DNA of 45,062 nt, taken from contig CAMBLO010000004.1 of the NCBI GenBank assembly GCA_945868505.1, positions 1 through 45,062 of the forward strand. Direction: 5' to 3'. Position numbers and translations under genes: made by a program. This document shows, one piece after another, positions 6,996 to 15,947 of the stretch. A model generated the notes under the pieces. The model saw only the letters and a program-made list of their open reading frames with translations. It searched no databases and was not told the DNA's origin. The stretch is from an uncultured Clostridia bacterium (lineage in GTDB: Bacteria > Bacillota > Clostridia > Lachnospirales > Anaerotignaceae). Position 1 is the first letter of the stretch. Every line of letters starts with the position of its first letter.

Positions 6996-8519
6996 ATGGA
7001 GCATCATTTGAATTTAGTACATAATATACCTTTCTTCAGCATCTTCTTTGCGATGTTCTGCGGTATCATCACACCATTGATTAAAAACGGCCGCACCGCC
7101 CGCCGTCTCCATGGCTTTATGGTTCTGCTGATCGGTGCGCTGTCCGTGGTTCTGCTGGTAAATGTTACCCAGAATGGGGAAGCCTTCACATTTATGATGG
7201 GTCACTTCCCTGCGCCTTGGGGCAACGAGCTGCGTGTTGGTCCTTTGGAAGCGCTGCTGGCAGTATTGGTTAGCGTAGTTATGTTCCTGACAATCACCGG
7301 CGGCAGCGATATCATCTTCAAAGAGATCGTTCCTGAAAAACAGAATCTCTATTTCATCATGCTGAACGCTACCTTTGGCGCGATGCTGGCGATGACCTAT
7401 ACAAACGATATCTTCACAGGATACGTTTTCATCGAAATTCTGACCATTGCATCCTGCACACTGATTTTAGCAAAAGGTACAAAACAGTCTATCGTAGGTA
7501 CCACCCATTATCTGGTATTCGGCTGTATGGGTTCCGGTCTGTTCCTGCTGGGCGTATGTATCCTGTATGGTATCACAGGCCATCTGCTGTTCCCTCAGAT
7601 CAAAGAGGGGGTTGCAGCCCTGATGGCAACAGGCGATTATCATTTTGCGCTGATGATCGTAGTTAGCCTGATGTTCGTTGGTCTGGGCATCAAGAGCGCA
7701 CTGTTCCCGTTCCATTCCGCACTGCCTACTGCTTACGGTTCCACTATGACAACCTCCAGCGGTATCCTCTCCGGTCTGGTTCTGAAGGCTTATGTCATTC
7801 TGGCAATCAAGCTGACCTTTGAAGTATTCACAGTGCAGACATTGGTGGAATTGAAAATTGCGGACGTTATGTTCGTTTTGGGTGTCCTTGGCATGGTCAT
7901 GGGTTCCGTTTATGCCGTGCGGGAAAGCCGCATGAAACGAATGTTGGCTTATTCCTCTGTGGCGCAGATCGGCTATATCTTCATGGGTATCGGTCTGGGT
8001 TCTGTGGCTGGTATGCTGGCAGCATGCTTCCATGTATTTGCCCATGCGGTAACAAAATCTATGCTGTTCGTATGCTGCGGTGCTTTCATTGAAGACGCAG
8101 GCGGCAAAGAACAGCTGGAAAACCTGAAAGGTGCAGCCCACAGAAATCCTCTGGCGGGTATTGGCTTTACAGTTGGCGCTCTGTCTATGATTGGTGTGCC
8201 TCTGTTTGCAGGCTTTATTTCCAAGCTGTACTTCGCAATGGCTGCTGTGGAAATGACAGGGCCGAGACTGGTACTGGTGCTGGCGGCTCTGGCGATTTCT
8301 ATGATCCTGAATGCCATGTATTTCCTGCCTTCCGTTATCGCTATTTGGACTCGTCCAAAAGAAGATGGAGAAGGGGCTTCCAAACGAGCTCAGATTTCTT
8401 CTACATTCGCTCTGGCGATGGTATTGTTTATCGTAGTCAACCTGGTATTGGGTATCGGTTATCGTCCTTTTATTGATGTGATGAAACTGGGTATCGAATT
8501 GATCCAGATGACATTGTGA
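6996..8519 (+). CDS. Antiporter-like subunit 1 (MrpD/NuoN-type proton-conducting membrane protein)
   Basis: The 507-residue protein has about 14 membrane segments. It belongs to the proton-conducting membrane transporter family (NuoL/M/N, MrpA/D). Key residues of the ion channel are kept: a helix-5 glutamate (Glu147 in FIEILTIASC), a helix-7 lysine (Lys233 in GIKSALFPFH) and a helix-8 lysine (Lys264 in SGLVLKAYVI). SALPTAYGSTMTTSSGILSG matches the family segment usually reading LP-A-P-SA-LS. It follows mrpC by one base, the usual place of MrpD. It is the least similar to the three following paralogues. Confidence 0.86.
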   Translation: MEHHLNLVHNIPFFSIFFAMFCGIITPLIKNGRTARRLHGFMVLLIGALSVVLLVNVTQNGEAFTFMMGHFPAPWGNELRVGPLEALLAVLVSVVMFLTITGGSDIIFKEIVPEKQNLYFIMLNATFGAMLAMTYTNDIFTGYVFIEILTIASCTLILAKGTKQSIVGTTHYLVFGCMGSGLFLLGVCILYGITGHLLFPQIKEGVAALMATGDYHFALMIVVSLMFVGLGIKSALFPFHSALPTAYGSTMTTSSGILSGLVLKAYVILAIKLTFEVFTVQTLVELKIADVMFVLGVLGMVMGSVYAVRESRMKRMLAYSSVAQIGYIFMGIGLGSVAGMLAACFHVFAHAVTKSMLFVCCGAFIEDAGGKEQLENLKGAAHRNPLAGIGFTVGALSMIGVPLFAGFISKLYFAMAAVEMTGPRLVLVLAALAISMILNAMYFLPSVIAIWTRPKEDGEGASKRAQISSTFALAMVLFIVVNLVLGIGYRPFIDVMKLGIELIQMTL

Positions 8520-8542
8520 TGAGAGAATGAGGTGAGAAAAAT

Positions 8543-10009
8543 ATGAGCGGAACTGTACTTTTGCTGCTCCCGATGATTTTACCTTTTATTTTCGGTCTCA
8601 TCATTGGCTTCCAGAAGGAAGAAAAGCAGCGCAACACTTTAGTTTTTATCGCAACGGCCATCGAAGCCGGTCTGGTGTGGTATCTGTGCATGGGGGATCA
8701 TTCCTTCCTGCTGTGGCAGATTACAGACCGTCTTTCCCTTGCGTATCATACGGACGGTCTGGCAAAATTCTTTGCCTGCCTGATCAGCACCATCTGGCTG
8801 ATCGCGGCAGTATTCTCCATGGAATATATGAAACATGAACATAAGCCCGAACGCTTCTTCATGTTCTATACCTTCTCTCTGGGGGCATTGATGAGCCTGT
8901 GCTTCTCCGAAAATATGATGACATTATATCTGTCCTATGAATTTATGACCATTCTGACAGCTCCTCTGGTTATCCATACCGGTACACCGGAAGCAGTCCG
9001 TGCTGGTCTGAAATATCTGGGCTATTCCTTCTTTGGCGCAGGTCTGGGTCTGATGGGCTTCTTCTTCCTGAATACCTACTGCGAAACAACCTCCTTTGTT
9101 GCCGGCGGTACCTTGGATATGGCATTGGTAGCAGGAAATGAAAACCTGATGCTTATCGTGTTCTTCCTGATGGCTCTGGGCTTTGGCTGTAAGGCGGGTA
9201 TGTTCCCCCTGCACGCTTGGCTGCCCACGGCTCACCCGGTAGCACCTTCCCCTGCATCCGCAGTCCTTTCCGGTATCATCACAAAGGGCGGCGTCATTGC
9301 CATCATTCGTGTGACATATTATCTGTTCGGCGTGGATTTCCTGCGTGGTACATGGGCGCAGACAGCACTGCTGGTTCTCTCCATCGTGACCATCTTCATG
9401 GGTTCCATGCTGGCTTATAAAGAAAAACTGCTGAAAAGAAGACTGGCATATTCCACCGTTTCCAACGTTTCCTACGTTGTATTCGGTTTGATGCTGATGT
9501 GCCCCGCAGGCTTCATGGGCGCACTGCTGCAGGTAGTTTTCCACGCAGTGGCAAAGAACATCCTGTTCCTTTGCGCCGGTGCCATCATCTACAAAACCCA
9601 CAAAACCTTCGTTTACGAATTGAAGGGGATTGGTAAGGAAATGCCTATCGTTATGTGGACATTCGCTTTAGCGTCCCTGTCCCTGATCGGTATTCCTCCC
9701 ACCAGTGGTTTTGTCAGCAAATGGTATCTGGCACAGGGCGGTTTGATGCCTGAAGCAGGTGTTCTGGGGCTGGTTGGCGTAGCAATTCTGATGGTCAGCG
9801 CACTGCTGACAGCAGGCTACCTGATGAGCATTGTTTTGAACACGTTCTTCCCCGGCAAGGATTTCAATTATGCATCCTTGCAGAAAAAAGAACCGAATTA
9901 CTTGATGACGGTACCTCTGGTACTGCTGAGCATCGCAGTGGTTGGCTTCGGTATGATGCCCACACCTCTGCTGGATATCATCAGCAGCATCAGCGGAATG
10001 ATTTTCTAA
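8543..10009 (+). CDS. Antiporter-like subunit 2 (NuoM/MrpD-type)
   Basis: The 488-residue membrane protein of the same family has Glu133 (SYEFMTILTA), Lys217 (GCKAGMFPLHAWLPTAHPVAPSPASAVLSG) and Lys248 (IITKGG), the canonical helix-5, -7 and -8 residues. The segment FPLHAWLPTAHPVAPSPASA is close to the NuoM/NuoL consensus. It probably conducts H+ or exchanges cations as part of the complex. The gap to the previous gene is 23 bases, with AGGTGAG as ribosome binding site. Confidence 0.86.
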   Translation: MSGTVLLLLPMILPFIFGLIIGFQKEEKQRNTLVFIATAIEAGLVWYLCMGDHSFLLWQITDRLSLAYHTDGLAKFFACLISTIWLIAAVFSMEYMKHEHKPERFFMFYTFSLGALMSLCFSENMMTLYLSYEFMTILTAPLVIHTGTPEAVRAGLKYLGYSFFGAGLGLMGFFFLNTYCETTSFVAGGTLDMALVAGNENLMLIVFFLMALGFGCKAGMFPLHAWLPTAHPVAPSPASAVLSGIITKGGVIAIIRVTYYLFGVDFLRGTWAQTALLVLSIVTIFMGSMLAYKEKLLKRRLAYSTVSNVSYVVFGLMLMCPAGFMGALLQVVFHAVAKNILFLCAGAIIYKTHKTFVYELKGIGKEMPIVMWTFALASLSLIGIPPTSGFVSKWYLAQGGLMPEAGVLGLVGVAILMVSALLTAGYLMSIVLNTFFPGKDFNYASLQKKEPNYLMTVPLVLLSIAVVGFGMMPTPLLDIISSISGMIF

Positions 10010-10028
10010 GGGAAAGGGAGGAAACATT

Positions 10029-11507
10029 ATGAACGCATTTGCGACATTGTTACCGGTGATCTTTCCGATCATTGCAGGTGCTTGCCTGCTGCCGGTAAAA
10101 TTTAGTGACAGAAAAGCCCGTGAAAGAGTCGTGCTGCCTATCGTTGTACTGAATGCGATTTTTGCATTGTATGCCATTTTTGGCGTAGAACCCGGCATGG
10201 TGACTCTGTTCCGGTTCAGCGATAAGCTGTCTTTGGCCCTTCAGATAGACGGCATGTCCAAGGTATTTGGTACGATGGTTTCCCTTTTGTGGATCATCAC
10301 AACCATCTATGCCTTTGAATATATGACCCACGAAGGCCATGAGGACAGATTCTTCGCATTCTTTATCATGACATTTGGCGTTGTTGTTGGTATCGCTTTC
10401 GCTGCCAACTTCCTGACCATGTATTTGTTCTACGAATTCCTGACACTGGCAACACTGCCTATTGTTATGCATCAGTTTGACAACAAGGCTCGCCATGCCG
10501 GGAAAATGTATATACTTTATATGATGTTTGGTGCGTCTTTGGCGTTCATCAGCTTCGTATTCATTCTGTGCTACGGCACAACGACGGATTTCCTCTATGG
10601 CGGCGTTTTAGACCCTGCACTGGTGGCAGGGCATGAAGAAATGCTCCGTTTTGTATTTGTGCTGGCATTCTTCGGTTTCGGTGTAAAGGCTGCGGTATTT
10701 CCTTTTTACCGTTGGCTGCCTAAGGCATCCGTTGCGCCTACACCCGTTACAGCCTTGCTGCATGCGGTTGCAGTCGTAAAATCCGGTATTTTTGCCATCA
10801 TCCGTCTGACCTATTATGCCTTCGGTACGGAATTTTTGGTGGGCACATGGGCACAGTATGTGATGCTGATTGCCGCTGCCATCACCATCGTGTTCGGTTC
10901 TACAGTAGCCCTGAGAACCCCTCACATCAAAAGAAGATTCGCATACTCCACCGTTTCCAACCTGTCTTATATCATTTTCGGTATCGCTGTAATGACACCG
11001 GCAGGCTTGGCGGCAGGTATGCTGCACATGGTATATCATGCTGTTATCAAAATTACGCTGTTCTTTACAGCCGGTGCGATTTTGTATAAAACCCACAGGG
11101 AATATCTCTATGAAGTGGAAGGCTTCGGCAGACTGATGCCTGTGACCTTCGCCACCATGGCGATTACAGGGCTGGGGCTGGTCGGTGTGCCTCCCTTTGC
11201 AGGCTTCCACAGTAAATGGGCACTGGCAACGGCGGCAGTTTCCAGCGGCAATCCCGTAAGCTACATCGGCGTTGTGGCATTGATCCTGTCTGCGCTTTTG
11301 ACAGCACTGTATATCTTCTCCATCATCATCCGGGCATATTTCCCCAGAGAAAAAGAATATCCTGCGGATTATTACCATCATGTATCTGATCCCAATAAAT
11401 ACATGACCGTGCCTCTGGTGATCTTGGCAATCGTTTCTGTTATTATGGGCCTGATGCCTGACACGCTGCTGGGTATCATGAATGACGCCATCATGGGCGT
11501 ACTGTAA
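10029..11507 (+). CDS. Antiporter-like subunit 3 (NuoM/MrpD-type)
   Basis: The 492-residue protein is similar in pattern to the preceding gene, including the FEYMTHEGHEDRFFAFF and KRRFAYSTVSNLSYIIFG segments, so the two probably arose by duplication. Channel residues are present: Glu136 (FYEFLTLATL), Lys220 (GVKAAVFPFYRWLP) and Lys251 (VVKSGIFAII). The LHAWLP motif is altered to YRWLPKASVAPTPVTALLH. AAGGGAGG precedes the start. It is presumably another ion-translocating module of the same complex. Confidence 0.86.
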   Translation: MNAFATLLPVIFPIIAGACLLPVKFSDRKARERVVLPIVVLNAIFALYAIFGVEPGMVTLFRFSDKLSLALQIDGMSKVFGTMVSLLWIITTIYAFEYMTHEGHEDRFFAFFIMTFGVVVGIAFAANFLTMYLFYEFLTLATLPIVMHQFDNKARHAGKMYILYMMFGASLAFISFVFILCYGTTTDFLYGGVLDPALVAGHEEMLRFVFVLAFFGFGVKAAVFPFYRWLPKASVAPTPVTALLHAVAVVKSGIFAIIRLTYYAFGTEFLVGTWAQYVMLIAAAITIVFGSTVALRTPHIKRRFAYSTVSNLSYIIFGIAVMTPAGLAAGMLHMVYHAVIKITLFFTAGAILYKTHREYLYEVEGFGRLMPVTFATMAITGLGLVGVPPFAGFHSKWALATAAVSSGNPVSYIGVVALILSALLTALYIFSIIIRAYFPREKEYPADYYHHVSDPNKYMTVPLVILAIVSVIMGLMPDTLLGIMNDAIMGVL

Positions 11508-11522
11508 AAGGAGGGGAGACGA

Positions 11523-13493
11523 ATGGAACATATCGCAACAACAAGTATTGTATTACCATTTCTGGTGTTCTTTCCTTTCCTGGGCGCAGTGGTGAGCTAC
11601 ATCATCGGCCGCAGCAATAAAGGCGCGCGAGACCTGTGGACATGGATTTTGTCTGCGGTGGTTTTCGTAGCCAGCCTGATGCTGCTTGGTAAGGAAACAG
11701 TATATGAAATTTCCGGCTTCTGCGGCTTGGGCATGAGCTTTGCCGCAGATGGCTTTGGTATGATCCTGGCAGTGCTGACATCTTCCATCTGGTTGATTAC
11801 AACACTGTTTTCTAAGGAATATATGGCAGCAGAACGGAATAGAAATCGCTACTATTTCTTCGTATTCCTGACATTGGGTGCGACCATGGGCATTTTCCTT
11901 TCCGCTGACTTGTTTACCACATTCATCTTCTTCGAAATCATGTCCTTCACATCCTTTGTGCTGGTTATGCATGATGAAGAGGAATTTACAATGCGTGCGG
12001 CAAAAACATATCTGGCAGTGGCAGTCATTGGTGGTCTGGTAACACTGATGGGTCTGTTCATGATGTATCAGAAAGCCGGCACACTGAACATGAACGAACT
12101 GACAGCCTTCATGCAGGCTCAGGAAAATCCTGGGGATTTCTATGCCATCGGCGTACTGATTCTCTTTGGTTTTGCTGCGAAAGCAGGTCTGTTCCCGCTG
12201 CATATCTGGCTGCCCAACGCATACACCGTAGCACCTGCGCCTTCCAGCGCACTGCTTTCCTGTCTGCTGACAAAAACCGGTGTATTCGGCACCATCATTG
12301 TAAGCTGCAAGCTGTTCCTGCATGATGCGGCTTGGGGCAACTTCATTCTGATTCTGGGTATCATCACCATGGTCATGGGGGCGGTTTTGGCGGTATTTTC
12401 CGTAAACCTGAAAAGAACACTGGCTTGCTCCTCCATGTCTCAGATCGGTTTTATCATCATCGCCATCGGGATGCAGGGCTTGCTGGGCGAACATAACGCT
12501 CTGGCTGCCAGCGGTACCTTCCTGCATTTCCTGAACCACTCTCTGTTCAAGCTGCTGCTGTTCATCGGCGCAGGTGTCATCTTCATGAACCTGAGAGAGC
12601 TGAACCTGAACAAGGTGCGTGGTTACGGGAAGGATAAACCTCTGCTGAAATTTATCTTCCTGATGCCTATTTTGGGTATCGGCGGTATCCCTCTGTGGAA
12701 CGGGTATATTTCCAAGACATTGATCCACGAAAGCATGGTGGAATATATAGAAGTTTTGGCAGAAGCAGGTCAGTCCACAACATTTATGCATTGTGCGGAA
12801 GCATTGTTCCTGTTCTCTGGTGGGCTGACACTGGCATATATGACAAAGATTTTCGTATGTATTTTTATTGAGGATAATCCCTACGGTGTGGCTCAGTCTG
12901 TGAGAAAAGGCCCTTATATGAGCAAGATGATGGCTGTGATTTTGGCGGCTATCGCTATCCTGCTGCCCGTTCTGGGCTGCCTGCCTCACCAGACACAGGA
13001 TGTGCTGGCGGCAATGGGCGCACACTTTATGAACGCTCATACACCGGAACACGCCATTCATTACTTTGCATGGGTGAACCTGAAAGGTGCAGCTATTTCC
13101 ATCTGCGTGGGTGCTGTGGTTTACTTCCTCTTCATCCGCAAGGTGCTGATGAGAAAGGATGCACAGGGTAATCTGGTTTATGTGGATTGCTGGCCTGAAT
13201 GGTGTAACATCGAAGATAAGATTTATCGTCCTCTGCTGCTGACAGTTCTGCCCTATATCGGCGGTTTCTTCGCCCGTATCGCAGGCAATCTGCTGGACGG
13301 TATCATTTCCGTTCTGCGTATGCTGATCTTTAATGACGACAACGGTCGCGTTGTTCCTCCTGAAGATAAATACTTCTCTGCATACACAGACTATGAAGCA
13401 GACCACGAAATGTATCGTGAAGGCTTTGCAACAAGCTTGTTGCTGATTGGCATTGGTCTGACCGTTGCAGTGATTTACATTATCGTTGGTTAA
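11523..13493 (+). CDS. Antiporter-like subunit 4 with C-terminal extension (NuoL/MrpA-N-type)
   Basis: The 656-residue protein keeps Glu138 (FFEIMSFTSF), Lys220 (FAAKAGLFPLHIWLPNAYTVAPAPSSALLS) and Lys251 (LLTKTGVFG). After the 14-helix core it continues for about 140 residues: a membrane segment near 530, a hydrophilic stretch with YVDCWPEWCNIEDKIY, an amphipathic stretch and a final membrane helix. The layout recalls the NuoL/MrpA lateral arm plus last helix, so it may be the distal or organising subunit. It is the last gene of the operon; a terminator follows within eight bases. Confidence 0.85.
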   Translation: MEHIATTSIVLPFLVFFPFLGAVVSYIIGRSNKGARDLWTWILSAVVFVASLMLLGKETVYEISGFCGLGMSFAADGFGMILAVLTSSIWLITTLFSKEYMAAERNRNRYYFFVFLTLGATMGIFLSADLFTTFIFFEIMSFTSFVLVMHDEEEFTMRAAKTYLAVAVIGGLVTLMGLFMMYQKAGTLNMNELTAFMQAQENPGDFYAIGVLILFGFAAKAGLFPLHIWLPNAYTVAPAPSSALLSCLLTKTGVFGTIIVSCKLFLHDAAWGNFILILGIITMVMGAVLAVFSVNLKRTLACSSMSQIGFIIIAIGMQGLLGEHNALAASGTFLHFLNHSLFKLLLFIGAGVIFMNLRELNLNKVRGYGKDKPLLKFIFLMPILGIGGIPLWNGYISKTLIHESMVEYIEVLAEAGQSTTFMHCAEALFLFSGGLTLAYMTKIFVCIFIEDNPYGVAQSVRKGPYMSKMMAVILAAIAILLPVLGCLPHQTQDVLAAMGAHFMNAHTPEHAIHYFAWVNLKGAAISICVGAVVYFLFIRKVLMRKDAQGNLVYVDCWPEWCNIEDKIYRPLLLTVLPYIGGFFARIAGNLLDGIISVLRMLIFNDDNGRVVPPEDKYFSAYTDYEADHEMYREGFATSLLLIGIGLTVAVIYIIVG

Positions 13494-13500
13494 GATTTTT

Positions 13501-13533
13501 AGCCTCTACCTGTAACAGGGTAGGGGCTTTTTT
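13501..13533 (+). terminator. Intrinsic terminator of the Mrp/Mbh-like operon
   Basis: AGCCTCTACC (13501-13510) pairs with GGTAGGGGCT (13519-13528), with one G-T pair, and is followed by six T residues. Confidence 0.92.
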
Positions 13534-13539
13534 CTTTCG

Positions 13540-13568
13540 TTGACAGAAAAGTCGTGACAGGGTAAAAT
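13540..13568 (+). promoter_or_regulatory. Sigma-A promoter for apbE
   Basis: TTGACA at 13540-13545, a 17-base spacer and TAAAAT at 13563-13568. It lies directly after the operon terminator, so apbE has its own transcription unit. Confidence 0.85.
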
Positions 13569-13604
13569 CTATATAGATTATTCTGCAAAAAAGGAGCAGG
13601 GAAT

Positions 13605-14678
13605 ATGAATTTGAAAAAATGGATTGCGCTTGGCTTGGCAGGATGTTTCCTTCTCAGCGGCTGTGCGGAGAAGAGGGAACAGGCGCAGGCTGCACTGGAA
13701 AACAGCCAGCAGGAAAATAGATATGAAGCAACCTCCTTTGCTATGGATACGGTTATGACATTCACCATTATCCATGAGGATGGGGAAGAGCTTATCATCG
13801 ATGCAGAGCAGGAGATTCGGAGATTGGAGAACCTGTTATCTGTCACATTGGATGGCAGTGAGATAAAACAGATCAATGAAAACGCAGGGAAAGTTCCCGT
13901 TCGGATACCAGAAGAGACACTGGATTTATTGCAGACAAGTAAGGATTTAGGAGCGGAAACGGGAAACGCTTTCGATATCGCCATTTATCCTGTTGTCAAA
14001 GCATGGGGATTTACGGAAGAGGAACACAGTGTACCTTCGCAAGAGACCATTGATCGGCTGCTGCCATTGACAGGTTTGGATGATTTGATTCTGGATAAAG
14101 AAAATTCTACGGCATATCTGGAAAAAGAAGGGATGGCAGTAGACTTAGGCGGTATTGCAAAAGGCTATGCTTCCGACAGTGTAAAGGCATTGCTGAAAGG
14201 CAAAGGTGTGGAATCAGCATTGCTTTCTTTGGGAGGCAATATCTGTACCATTGGCAGTAAGCCCGACGGCAGTCATTGGAAAACGGCGGTGCAGAATCCT
14301 CTAGATGCCAATGATTATGTTGGTCTGCTGGAAATTGAGGATACCTGTGTCATTACGTCCGGAGGCTATCAGAGATTTTTTGAAGAAAACGGGAAGCAGT
14401 ATCATCACATCATCGACCCTGCTACAGGCTGGCCTGCAGAAAGCGGTCTGCTTTCTGTGACGATTGTTTGCGAAAGCGGTACGAAAGCCGATGCCCTTTC
14501 TACGGCATTGTTCGTGATGGGCTTGGAGGATGCACTGGAATATTGGAGAACACAGGATGATTTTGAAGTGATATTTGTGACAGCGGAGGGAGAAGTCGTA
14601 GCTACAGAGGGCTTAAAAGACAGCTTTGCCTTTGAAGGGAAGGACAACGATTTTACTTACCGTGTGGCAGAAAGATAA
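13605..14678 (+). CDS. apbE: ApbE-family FAD:protein FMN transferase, lipoprotein
   Basis: The 357-residue protein starts with a lipoprotein signal peptide; the lipobox is LSGC with Cys20 as the lipidated residue, placing it outside the membrane. The ApbE domain follows, with FAMDTVMTFTI, VDLGGIAKGYASD, and the C-terminal HHIIDPATGWPAESGLLSVTIVCESGTKADALSTALFVMG carrying the metal- and FAD-binding residues. ApbE transfers FMN onto Ser/Thr of partners such as RnfG/D, NqrB/C or FMN-binding-domain proteins. No such partner is in the window. AAGGAGCAGG precedes the ATG. It is probably co-transcribed with the small gene 15 bases downstream. Confidence 0.92.
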   Translation: MNLKKWIALGLAGCFLLSGCAEKREQAQAALENSQQENRYEATSFAMDTVMTFTIIHEDGEELIIDAEQEIRRLENLLSVTLDGSEIKQINENAGKVPVRIPEETLDLLQTSKDLGAETGNAFDIAIYPVVKAWGFTEEEHSVPSQETIDRLLPLTGLDDLILDKENSTAYLEKEGMAVDLGGIAKGYASDSVKALLKGKGVESALLSLGGNICTIGSKPDGSHWKTAVQNPLDANDYVGLLEIEDTCVITSGGYQRFFEENGKQYHHIIDPATGWPAESGLLSVTIVCESGTKADALSTALFVMGLEDALEYWRTQDDFEVIFVTAEGEVVATEGLKDSFAFEGKDNDFTYRVAER

Positions 14679-14693
14679 AAGGAGGAAACGGAT

Positions 14694-15017
14694 ATGGGTA
14701 AATGCAGAGATTTTTTAGACACAGTGACATTTGAATGTGATTGGAAGGATATGGGGCTGATGGGCCTTTGCGTAGGTTCTTTGGGGGCCCTGGTGGGCAT
14801 GGTGGTGCCTGAAAAATATAAAAATGCTGTGGCTTTTGGCGCAGGTGCAGGCTTTTTCCTTTCCGCAGTGGCAGTGACAGTAAAAAGCATTGAAGCAGCA
14901 AGAGAAGATGAATTCGATGAATATGAAGATTTCGAAGAATGGGAAGATTGGGACGACGAGGATGACGAAGAAGGCTTTGTCATGAAGATCACAACAGAAG
15001 AAAACGACGGGGAATAA
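14694..15017 (+). CDS. Small two-helix membrane protein with acidic tail, unknown function
   Basis: The 107-residue protein is not recognised. Residues 20-37 and 47-65 are hydrophobic and glycine/alanine-rich, likely a membrane hairpin. The tail from about residue 72 is extremely acidic (DEFDEYEDFEEWEDWDDEDDEE). AAAGGAGGAAACGG gives a strong ribosome binding site, and the gap to apbE is 15 bases, so it is real and in the apbE unit. The acidic tail might bind cations or a basic partner; this is speculation. Confidence 0.7.
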   Translation: MGKCRDFLDTVTFECDWKDMGLMGLCVGSLGALVGMVVPEKYKNAVAFGAGAGFFLSAVAVTVKSIEAAREDEFDEYEDFEEWEDWDDEDDEEGFVMKITTEENDGE

Positions 15018-15023
15018 ACAGAA

Positions 15024-15065
15024 GAAAAGCCATCTGCTTGATTAACGAGCAGATGGCTTTTTCTT
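15024..15065. terminator. Bidirectional terminator between convergent genes
   Basis: AGCCATCTGCT (15028-15038) and AGCAGATGGCT (15048-15058) form an 11-bp perfect stem with T/A tracts on both sides. The stop codon of the minus-strand exonuclease gene lies in the loop, so that gene's last codons form one arm. Confidence 0.92.
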
Positions 15066-15818
15066 TACTGTGGGCGCAGAATCAAAGGTATGATTTCTGC
15101 CAAGCATATAAGCTAATTTGACAAGGCTTTTTTCCTCTTCGGAAAGCTCTTTGCCAAGCTTTTCTTCTACATACATAAAAAGGGATTTTACATTTGTCCG
15201 CAGGCGCTTGGGCTTTTTCGCCAGCATCGTCAAGGGCTGGAAGGTTTCGGCTTTGATTTCCGCAGGATGGGTGATGGCAAAAATCTTAGCCGTATAAACC
15301 GCATCGTTGAGGGCATTATGAAAATCATCTTCCTCAGGGATGCCCAATTCCACCACGGCATTTTTCAGACCAATGGCTTTTCCTGCTTCGTGGTTCAGAT
15401 ATTCTGCCGCAAAGGGCTGCACATTCAGGAACTGATCTGTCATGGCTTCTCCGTTCAGATCGTAGAAATAGATATTGCGGTAAAGGGATTTGATATCATC
15501 CCCGCCCCAAGTGCAGAGAATAGCAGGCTCCTTTCCGATAAACGACAGAAACGCTTCATAGGCTTCCGCAAAGGTGGGCTTGTCTGCCAGCTGCTCGGGA
15601 TGGATGCCTGTAATCTTTTCCACAAAGGGATGCAGGCGAGGGTAGATTTGGGGACGGATCATATAATTAAAGGTGTCCAACTGCTGAAATTTCTCATTCA
15701 GCTTCACTGCACCGATTTGAATGATTTCGAAGGGACATTCGGGGTTGGGCTCCACTTTTTTTCCTGTTTTGAAGGGGAAGGACTGGTTAAATTCCAAGTC
15801 CAGTACGATATAATTCAT
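15042..15818 (-). CDS. DEDDh 3'-5' exonuclease (KapD/RNase T-like)
   Basis: The 258-residue protein has the exonuclease motifs in order: Exo I DLEFN (Asp7, Glu9), the EIIQIGAVKL strand, Exo II around TWGGDD, and Exo III HNALNDAVYTAKI with the His-x4-Asp pair of the DEDDh class. The family degrades DNA or RNA from the 3' end with two metal ions. KapD of Bacillus is a sporulation-linked member. AGGAGGT lies just upstream of the ATG on the minus strand. A C-terminal part of about 70 residues, rich in lysine, is outside the exonuclease fold. Substrate is unknown. Confidence 0.85.
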   Translation of the reverse strand: MNYIVLDLEFNQSFPFKTGKKVEPNPECPFEIIQIGAVKLNEKFQQLDTFNYMIRPQIYPRLHPFVEKITGIHPEQLADKPTFAEAYEAFLSFIGKEPAILCTWGGDDIKSLYRNIYFYDLNGEAMTDQFLNVQPFAAEYLNHEAGKAIGLKNAVVELGIPEEDDFHNALNDAVYTAKIFAITHPAEIKAETFQPLTMLAKKPKRLRTNVKSLFMYVEEKLGKELSEEEKSLVKLAYMLGRNHTFDSAPTVKKKPSAR

Positions 15819-15880
15819 GTTGCGTACCTCCTATTCTGCTTCATAGTGTATCATGTTTTCCAGGGGAAAGAAAGAAAAAC

Positions 15881-15909
15881 TTGTATCCAACTCATGGGAA
15901 TGATAAAAT
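15881..15909 (+). promoter_or_regulatory. Putative sigma-A promoter
   Basis: TTGTAT at 15881-15886, 17-base spacer, TAAAAT at 15904-15909, about 40 bases before the small acidic protein gene. Confidence 0.6.
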
Positions 15910-15947
15910 CATGGGTAAGATGAATTGAGAAAGCGGGGTATAAAAAT

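Noticed and set aside
11553..13406. 617-codon minus-strand frame opposite the fourth antiporter subunit
   Set aside because: The composition (Q/H/C-rich) is that of an antisense shadow, and the + strand protein has clear family motifs and operon position.
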